Assembly: GCA_038256565.1 (NCBI GenBank)
Contig: JBBSKG010000064.1
Span: 1-15,365, forward strand
Origin: JACOTK01 sp038256565
Lineage (GTDB): Bacteria; Actinomycetota; Acidimicrobiia; Acidimicrobiales; CADCSY01
Direction: 5' to 3'
Length of the DNA: 15,365 bases
The translations under genes and the position numbers were made by a program. Shown in pieces: positions 6,545 through 13,500 of the stretch. The notes under the pieces were generated by a model, which searched no databases, was not told the DNA's origin, and was given only the letters and a program-made list of their open reading frames with translations. Position 1 is the stretch's first letter. The number at the start of each line of letters is the position of its first letter.

Positions 6545-8059
6545 ATGGATCATTCCCGGGCCCTAAGCATGGTCGATTATCATGTGCCACCACACAGCCC
6601 AAAGCGGCGGGTTTTGATGATCACCGAGGGCACCTATCCACATGTGATTGGTGGTGTGAGCACCTGGTGTGACCTGTTGATTAATGGTTTGGATGAGGTT
6701 GAATGGGATGTCTTGCCAATTCTCGCAGGCGAGATTGGCAAGACATCTCGCTACACCTTGCCTGCCCATGCCCGCTTACTTCCGGCGATTTCATTGTGGT
6801 CGAATACACCTGCTCCGTCTCAGAAATTTCAAGGGCTCCGAAAATTTATAACGGGAAGAACTGACAGCCACATAGATTGCAGCCTTCCGGGGGTGCTTGC
6901 TGCCGGGCTCCTAGGTTGGCATGAACCACTAAAACCATTAGTCGATGCACTGGTGTGGTGTCGTCAGCATCCGGAGTTGATTAGGGAGACATTTAGGAGC
7001 AAGCAAGGTTGGGCATCGTTTCTCATTTCTCTCGAAAAGGCATTGTCAGTACAGCCACCCGAGGCTGGTTCGCCACCATCTTTAGGAATGCGACATGCCG
7101 TCGAGTTGTATCACTCGCTCTACTGGGTGGCTCGTACGGCAGCAGTTGATACTCCATCAAGTGATTTGCTTCATGTTACGGCAGCGGGATGGTCGATGAT
7201 TCCCGCTGTGGTTGATAAGGCGCTTCACGGAACGCCAGTGCTGTTGTCAGAGCATGGCGTTTACGTGAGAGAGGCTTATCTAGGTGCCATTAGGGCGGAA
7301 TCTAGTTCGGCACGAGTTTTCGTTAGTACTCGCATCGCACGTGGTTTGACGAGGCTTGCTTATTCCACTGCCGACATGGTGGCACCAGTGACAGGGGCAA
7401 ACGCTTGGTGGGAAGATGCGTTTGGCGTGGACCCAGAGCGCATTCGAATCGTTTATAACGGCGTTCATATCCCAGAAGTAACGACACCACCACCTAACAC
7501 AAAAACTGTTATTTCTGTTGGTCGTTTTGATCCTCTCAAAGACATTCACACCTTACTAAGGGTTGCAGATGAGGTGATTCGCTATGTTCCTGACGCTCGT
7601 TTTCTTCACTATGGACCAACAGCACCCATGCAGGTTGCCTATGCTCGATCGTGTTACACGCTGCATCAAGAACTTGGATTGGGTGATCGATTCCAGTTCA
7701 TGGGTCCTACGAACTTTCCATCGGAGGTTCTTCTTAAAGCGGATATAGCGGTGTTGACGAGTATTTCTGAAGGGTTTCCGTTAGCGGTTCTTGAGGCTAT
7801 GGCTCTTTCTAGGCCGGTAGTAGCCACTGCTGTTGGGGGAGTCGCTGAAGGTCTTCGAGGGTGTGGCTTGGTGGCACCGTCACGTGATGTTCATGGACTA
7901 GCTATGGCAATTGTCACGCTGCTGAGGGACCCGGCGCTAGGTGAGTCACTTGGTCAACGAGGACGGGAGCGGGTTGCTCGTCGTTTTACTCTTGAACAGT
8001 GCCTTTCTGGTTATCGAGATGTGATGAATGACCTGCTGGTGCTGGAGAAGGTCTCATGA
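6545..8059 (+). CDS. pelF: PelF-like GT4 glycosyltransferase (exopolysaccharide polymerase)
   Basis: The 504-residue product has the features of PelF (DUF3492 plus GT4). Near the N-terminus is ITEGTYPHVIGGVSTW (26-41), then LLSEHGVYVREAY (233-245), VYNGVHIP (303-310), GRFDPLKDIHTLLRV (326-340) and the GT4 signature SISEGFPLAVLEAMA (406-420), holding the EX7E pair E409/E417, followed by PVVATAVGG. There is no signal peptide or membrane segment, as expected for the cytoplasmic enzyme that uses a UDP-sugar to build the Pel chain. Typical PelF length is about 500. It lies 38 bp after the deacetylase gene and overlaps the next gene by 4 bp (ATGA). No clear ribosome-binding site precedes ATG 6545; ATG 6569 is an alternative, and the first 20 residues are not conserved in what I know of the family. 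Sugar specificity cannot be read from sequence. Confidence 0.87.
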   Translation: MDHSRALSMVDYHVPPHSPKRRVLMITEGTYPHVIGGVSTWCDLLINGLDEVEWDVLPILAGEIGKTSRYTLPAHARLLPAISLWSNTPAPSQKFQGLRKFITGRTDSHIDCSLPGVLAAGLLGWHEPLKPLVDALVWCRQHPELIRETFRSKQGWASFLISLEKALSVQPPEAGSPPSLGMRHAVELYHSLYWVARTAAVDTPSSDLLHVTAAGWSMIPAVVDKALHGTPVLLSEHGVYVREAYLGAIRAESSSARVFVSTRIARGLTRLAYSTADMVAPVTGANAWWEDAFGVDPERIRIVYNGVHIPEVTTPPPNTKTVISVGRFDPLKDIHTLLRVADEVIRYVPDARFLHYGPTAPMQVAYARSCYTLHQELGLGDRFQFMGPTNFPSEVLLKADIAVLTSISEGFPLAVLEAMALSRPVVATAVGGVAEGLRGCGLVAPSRDVHGLAMAIVTLLRDPALGESLGQRGRERVARRFTLEQCLSGYRDVMNDLLVLEKVS

Positions 8060-9366
8060 GTAGCGACATTGAACGGGCAGCTGCCACTGTTGTTGCTCGC
8101 CTTGGGCGTCGACCCGTTGATGCTTTAGAAGCAGCTGTTGTCCTAGAGGCGTGGGGAGGAATGGAAGCTCCGCAATCTCTAGCGATTGGTCCCGCTGTTG
8201 TTGAAGCCACCCGAGGACGTTCTCATTCATGGCGTAAGCCCATTCAGCCAAGAGATCATGATCGGGTCGTGCAAGACGGGCCGCCCTTTGGTTTGGTGGT
8301 TGGCTCTGTTGCCATGTTGTTGTCCATCATGGTGTGGATGGCTTCGCTGCCACCCGTAGGCGGTGATGGCATTGGTTCTTTGGCTTTACAGGTAATGCCA
8401 GCAGGCCTTGGGTTGCAATGGTTCTTGCAGAGCCGGTTCCTCGCTGGAGAGGGCGGGATTTCTAGATTGCGTAACCCCGATATTCTTTCGGTCTTGGTCA
8501 TTGCAGTGACTTTGCTAGTTGCTTGGGGTATTGGCGGTTCTCATGGTCAGTTCTCTATGGCTCTAGTCGTGGCGTGGGCAACAGCAACGATTCTTGTTGT
8601 GCGGGGTTGGGGGCTGCCAGGCTCAGGACTGTTTATTGTCGCTGCAATTGCAGGATTTTTTGACAGTCCAACAGGGTTAAACGTGGCAGTTGTTGTTGAC
8701 ATGTCCATTCTGATTTCCGGCATTGCTGTAGTGACTATGCCTAGGACGACAAATCCCTTAGGGTCCTGGGAGAAGAGCGGTATAGCCACTGCGGTAGGTG
8801 TTTTGATGGGACTTTTGGTGGTTGTGGGAATGAGCCCTGACGTCATAGACATAGTCGCCACCTCCACGCTCGTGGTCGTTTTCTCGATCGTTGGTGCTAT
8901 GTGGGGGAGTTTCCATCTCAACCAATTGTGGATTGTCACCCTTACATCACCGATCGACCAGCGCAGCGAAGTACCGGGGCACTCCCTTCCAGGCCGTGTT
9001 GGCGCTGTAATAAAGGGGTCTATTATTCGTGTGCTTTGTCTGGGTGTGGGGTCCTTACCGGTTGGGTTCCTTATGGCTAGAACTGATTATGGAATGATGG
9101 CGCTGGTTCCTCTGGTGGCGTTCGTGTTGGTGATGGTTGTTGCAATGTTTGTCTCTCTGGTTGAATCTTTCGCCGGTGGTCGATGGGCCATAGGAGCACT
9201 CGTAGTGGGGTGCTTGGTAGCGATACTCATACGCTTATCGGGCCTTGATGGGTTAGTAGAGGGCATCGCACTTGCAGGGGGGGCATTGACCAGCCTCACC
9301 ATTTTAACTAGACCCGTGCAGCATTTAATCAATGACCCGGGAATGAGTATTGCAACACTGATCTAA
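8056..9366 (+). CDS. Polytopic membrane protein, putative export partner of the PelF-like transferase
   Basis: I do not recognise the family. The 436-residue product has a hydrophilic N-terminal domain of about 75 residues (MSSDIERAAATVVARLGRRP, then an Ala/Glu/Val helix), followed by about 12 hydrophobic stretches near 78-98, 106-128, 142-160, 165-186, 190-202, 208-228, 241-260, 263-286, 318-340, 346-370, 377-394 and 398-418. A polar loop at 297-316 (SPIDQRSEVPGHSLPGR) splits the segments into eight plus four. The start overlaps the pelF-like stop as ATGA, with GGAG 8 bases upstream inside that gene, so translation is probably coupled and the proteins may work together. In known Pel systems PelF pairs with PelG, a 12-segment membrane transporter; the segment count fits but I see no PelG motifs. 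Alternatives are a PelE-like scaffold or an unrelated permease. Confidence 0.8.
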   Translation: MSSDIERAAATVVARLGRRPVDALEAAVVLEAWGGMEAPQSLAIGPAVVEATRGRSHSWRKPIQPRDHDRVVQDGPPFGLVVGSVAMLLSIMVWMASLPPVGGDGIGSLALQVMPAGLGLQWFLQSRFLAGEGGISRLRNPDILSVLVIAVTLLVAWGIGGSHGQFSMALVVAWATATILVVRGWGLPGSGLFIVAAIAGFFDSPTGLNVAVVVDMSILISGIAVVTMPRTTNPLGSWEKSGIATAVGVLMGLLVVVGMSPDVIDIVATSTLVVVFSIVGAMWGSFHLNQLWIVTLTSPIDQRSEVPGHSLPGRVGAVIKGSIIRVLCLGVGSLPVGFLMARTDYGMMALVPLVAFVLVMVVAMFVSLVESFAGGRWAIGALVVGCLVAILIRLSGLDGLVEGIALAGGALTSLTILTRPVQHLINDPGMSIATLI

Positions 9367-9371
9367 GGACG

Positions 9372-9392
9372 GTGTCTCGGTTTCCAAGACGC
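9372..9392. terminator. Weak stem-loop in the convergent gap (possible bidirectional terminator)
   Basis: A 6-bp stem (GTGTCT with AGACGC, one G-U pair) and a 9-base loop fill most of the 26-bp gap between the convergent membrane-protein and methyltransferase genes. No proper T-run follows on either strand. Its place between converging stops is the main support. Confidence 0.25.
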
Positions 9393-10163
9393 TTATATGC
9401 CGAGTTTGCGAGCACGCAAGATGAGCGTGGGTGGAGCCACTGGCTTGATAGGTTCAGCTGGTTTTGTCTTTGTCCGACTTTTTGGTGCCGGTGTTGAGGC
9501 GGGTTCAGAGGGCAGTTGTGGAAGTGGTTCGACAATCATGTCCACTTGGAAGTGGGCTCGATTCATGATTGTGAACAGTTCGCCAATAGTTCTGGGGTAG
9601 CAAGTAAATGAAATGCCATCGCGAATTTCGGTGGCTGGGCCATTTTCAAAATAAGAGCGCCCTTCCGCAATGCCTACAGCTGGGTGAGGAAGTGAAATGA
9701 CCAGTAAGCCGTTGCGCACCAAGATGCGATGCGCTTGGCGCAGTACTCGACCGACGTCTTCAATCTCGTTGAATACGTAGGTGCTTAGGACGAGATCGAC
9801 CGAGTTTGCCGACACGAAGGCCAGATCAGCAGCATCACTTCGGTGGAGCTCCACCCTTACCTGTTCGGTTTTTAGCAAGTTACGGGCATAGTCGAGCTGG
9901 CGTGATGAAATATCCATGCCAATAACATGAGCGCCTTGTTTCGCAAGGGCAATGGCGTTTTGTCCCCCGCCACAACCAAGTTCAACAACTCGCTTACTAG
10001 CCAGGCTGCCTAGCAGGCGAAGGTCGCTTTCTGTTGCGACGTTTGGGCCATACGAGACCACGTCGGTTGGCAGAGCAAACTTTGCTTGGTAGCTAGGTGA
10101 GTACAGGTTCCAAGCTTTAGCGGTCTCACTGAGCATCGCTACATGGTGCCTTATGGAGTGCAC
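9393..10163 (-). CDS. Class I SAM-dependent methyltransferase with low-complexity insert
   Basis: The 256-residue product shows the Rossmann-type methyltransferase core: motif I VVELGCGGGQNAIALA (59-74), acidic GMDIS after strand 2 (D84), RSDAADLAF (108-116), the VDLVLSTYVFNEIED segment (122-136) and LVRNGLLVISLPHP (148-161). It resembles Methyltransf_11/25 enzymes acting on small molecules, but the substrate is not determinable. Near the C-terminus a Pro/Lys/Thr/Ala-rich stretch (about 217-243) separates EPLPQLP from TLILRARKLG, which would normally be adjacent last strands. The frame begins at GTG 10163; ATG 10136 (MLSETAKAWNLYSPSY) is a likely alternative, because relatives often start just before a WxLYxPxY-like segment. 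It is convergent to the polysaccharide operon and probably transcribed alone from the region right of 10163, so involvement in the polysaccharide is uncertain. Confidence 0.87.
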   Translation of the reverse strand: MHSIRHHVAMLSETAKAWNLYSPSYQAKFALPTDVVSYGPNVATESDLRLLGSLASKRVVELGCGGGQNAIALAKQGAHVIGMDISSRQLDYARNLLKTEQVRVELHRSDAADLAFVSANSVDLVLSTYVFNEIEDVGRVLRQAHRILVRNGLLVISLPHPAVGIAEGRSYFENGPATEIRDGISFTCYPRTIGELFTIMNRAHFQVDMIVEPLPQLPSEPASTPAPKSRTKTKPAEPIKPVAPPTLILRARKLGI

Positions 10164-10506
10164 ATCGCTTGTGATCGAGCGTATAAATCGCCTCGAACTA
10201 CAAGATTGAAGAGATAATTATGAAATTTCCGGGGCAATTTACACCCTTATATCCCTTTTGACCACTTTTCGTGAATATTTACCCTCAAGTAGGTTCAGGC
10301 TTCGGACCGATGTGCGGAATCGGATTCAAACTCAGACGCCCAGCGCTCTTTGCTGTGTCGTCCGGGATACATAGGCCGATTCACCGTGCCAATTCACTGG
10401 GGCCGACTTGTCAGGGTGGCATTTCGGCAACATTTCGGTAAACACTTTCAGTAGCTCTTGTGTGCTTCGTCGCTGCTGAGGAGGATGACGGCATGCGGAG
10501 AGATCA
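10164..10506. other. Divergent intergenic region with a GC step
   Basis: These 343 bp contain no supported gene. The left part, to about 10310, is AT-rich (runs such as ATAATTATGAAATTT near 10217-10231), as expected for promoters of the divergent methyltransferase and RHS genes, but no clear -35/-10 pair stands out. From about 10310 the composition becomes GC-rich, like the gene to the right. A short direct repeat (CATTTCGGCAA / CATTTCGGTAA) occurs at about 10419-10441. No tRNA-like fold or integrase-type core was recognised. Confidence 0.5.
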
Positions 10507-10510
10507 ATGA
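10493..10510 (+). other. Possible five-codon leader ORF coupled to the RHS gene
   Basis: A strong Shine-Dalgarno sequence GAGGAGG (10478-10484) sits 8 bases before ATG 10493, which opens a five-codon frame (MRRDQ) whose TGA overlaps the RHS start as ATGA. The RHS start itself has GGAG (10497-10500) 6 bases upstream, inside this mini-frame. The arrangement would allow coupled translation; it could equally be coincidence of purine-rich sequence. Confidence 0.3.
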
Positions 10511-13500
10511 GTGGTCGACAGCATTGTGTTCGGAAGTGGTTGGCACTGGCGATCATCGTACTCACTGTGGCACTGGCGACCCCGGTGACCCCAGCGACGG
10601 CCGCTATTGGCGAAGGACCCGGGCGTGGGAAAGAAGTGAATGGGAGCGAGAAGGTGGCGCACATCGAGTCACCGAACCCAAAGGACTCATTGCCGACCGT
10701 ACCGGAAGGCCGTTTCGGGCCGTCGGAGCCGGCCTCCAAGCGCAAGCGAGGCGTTGAGTTGACCGAGGAGCGCACCGCCATCAGCGACGCTTGGTCCAAC
10801 TCTGATGGCACGCGCTCGATCAGGACCTACGCGGTACCGCATTACTACCAGCCACAGAAATCGTCGAAATGGGTCCCAATCGATATGGAGCTTGCCTCCG
10901 ATGAGAGCCGGCCTGGGAGAGTCCGGTCGAAGGCCAATCAGTGGGCGGTGTCATTTGGCCCGGCGGGTTCCTCCGAAGGTATGCAGCAGTTCCACCTCGA
11001 TGGGCCGATCGTCTCGTTCTCCCCGGTCGGTGCTGATCCGTCGGTGAAGCCGCTCACAAAGGATTCGACGGCGACCTACACCGACCTGTGGCCCGCGACT
11101 GAGGCTATCTATGCCGTATCGGCGGTAGGAGTCGACGAGCGCCTCGTGCTCAAGTCTCCTAGTGCACCGACATCGTTCACCTTCGAGGTAGCAGGGGCTA
11201 GCCCCAAGGCCAACGGCAGCGACGGCATCGACCTCGTTGTCGGCAAAGCGGTTGTGGCGTCGATCCCGCCGTTGACCGTAGAGGTGGGAGGGCGCGCAAT
11301 AAACCCGGCAAAGGCTGGGGCAACGTTCTCTGTAAAGCAGGAACGCCAGAGTGATCGCGGCCAACCTGGCGGCAGCGTCACCATCTCGATCAGCAAGGAC
11401 TGGCTTGCCAGTTTGCCAGCGAAGGCCTTCCCTGTGGTCATCGACCCGACAGTGATCGTCACGACAACGCCGACGCAAATTACAAGTTTTTCGGCCAGCG
11501 CGCCAAGCGTTAACGGCACCGCGAAGGCCGGGACCGGCCCCGGCCTTCAAACCTGGCGAGGAGCGGCCTACCTCCCGATTCCTAACCCTGCATCGATCAG
11601 TCCTGGAGGTAGCCAACCGTGGCACCTGGTCGATGCCACGATGGAAGTCGTCGGTCAGAGTGGTTCTTTGACTGGGTATCCGAGCCTCTCAGTGCTCGGT
11701 GAGCCTCTCCAACCGACAACTTATGGAGCTGTTTTCCAGGACGGCGCGTCGGTCTTGTCGATCGTGAGCGTCACGCAGGAACAGACCAGTCGGTACCACT
11801 ACTGGATCAACGCCAGATCGTGGGTAGCGACGCACTCCGGTGCGGGTGCCTGGTACGGTTTCGTGGCTGACGAAGATCCAGGGCACGCGCCGACGCTTGA
11901 GATCCTGAGTCAGTCAGGCGCAAACGGCATCAGTATGGAGTACTTCTACGGCCAGTCGAGCGACCCGACTTACCTGGTTTCGCCATCGGGCACGATCTCT
12001 ACCACCACCCCATTGCTCACCGCGCAGGTGGTGGAGCCACCCGATCCCGACTCGGCGTTCGATACCGTTTACTACGACTTCAAGATAAGCACGGAACCAA
12101 GCGGAGCGGGCATGGTGATTGACTCGGGATGGGTCCAGACATCGTCGTGGTCAGTTCCCCCGGGAGCCCTGGCGGACGGGATGACGTATTACGTGCGGGT
12201 GTGGAACAACATAGGCACACCGTGGGCTCCGGGTGCTTACGGCTATTTTCCGCCTGCAGAGCCAACTACCGTAAAGGCGCTTACCATCAAGAAGCGCCTA
12301 GGGGCCGGGGGGCCGTCGCCGACTTACACGGTTGGATCGGTGCCGGGTACCACCAGCACGCCGAGCGAGGGAGCGCCGTCACCGGGTACAGGAACGGCGA
12401 GCGTGACGGTGAACATGATGACTCGAAATCTCGCTGTCACGGTTAATACGCATCCGCTGTCGACGTTGTCGGGCCCGGCCGGGGTGACTCTGAACTACGA
12501 CTCGCAGCGTTCGACCGGCTTAGACGGTGGAGGCAAAGGCCTCTACGGCCGCTACTACAGAGGCGGCACGCTGATCGGCCAGCGGCTCGACCCGTCAATC
12601 AACTTTTCTTGGGCTGGCTCGCCCATGGGCGGTTACTCCTCGTCTAGCGCGGCAGTGACAGCGGAGTGGACGGGGACGATCACCACTCCTGTTGCAGGTG
12701 GCAGCTGGCACTTAGGCGGTACCGTTGGGAGTGGCACCATGAAGATGTACCTCGACGGGTCGTCGACTGTGTACAAGACAGTCGACACCGGTACCACGCC
12801 ATCGTTTGGATCGGGATTGGGATGGACGCCGGGTTCGATACACGCCATTCGAGTCGAGTACACCAGTGCTGGGTGGGCCCAGGCAGGCCAGTTGTGGGCT
12901 TGGGACGACGGTGCCCCGTCCACTCAACCATCTCAATTCGTCGTCCCGAACAACTGGCTGGCACCCAGGGCCACTGGGCTGCCAGCCAGTTGGCGACTGT
13001 CGGCCAATCCCTACAGCGGTTCGTGGACCCGCCTCGAGGATTTCGGTAGCCAGGTAGTTCTGCACAGCGCCAGTGGAGCGACAGCAGTGTTCGCTCGGCA
13101 CCCTGACGGTAGTTACGCCTCTCCTCCGGGCAGTAATGATCTTCTCACAGTGGCCACCACGACGGTGTCGGGCTTGCTCAGCGCGGGCGAGTTCTCGCTA
13201 TCAACCAGCGACAACTTCCTTTTCGCGTTTGGTCGTGATGGCTGGGTTCGGTCCGTGAAATCCGTTGCCGATGACCTGCATCCGGCTGCTTTGCAGTACT
13301 CATACACAACGGTGCCGGGCACGGTGGGGGCTCCGGTTCTCACGACGATCACTGATCCCGTGTCTAACCGTTCGATTGGGCTTTGCTACGGCGCTGCCAG
13401 TTGTGACGGCGGTGAATATTACGGATTCTCGAATGCCCCTGAGGGGATGTTGGCCCGTATCGACTACTGGGATGGCACCGGCGGCTCGCCGTCGTTCTCG

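Noticed and set aside
10419..10441. Short direct repeat as an attachment site or CRISPR-like repeat
   Set aside because: There are only two imperfect copies of about 11 bases, with no integrase gene, no spacers and no further copies.
10951..11625. Reverse-strand frame of about 220 codons within the RHS gene
   Set aside because: Arg-rich, no domain, and fully overlapped by the continuous frame with signal peptide and FPVVIDPTV motif. Long antisense frames are expected in GC-rich DNA.
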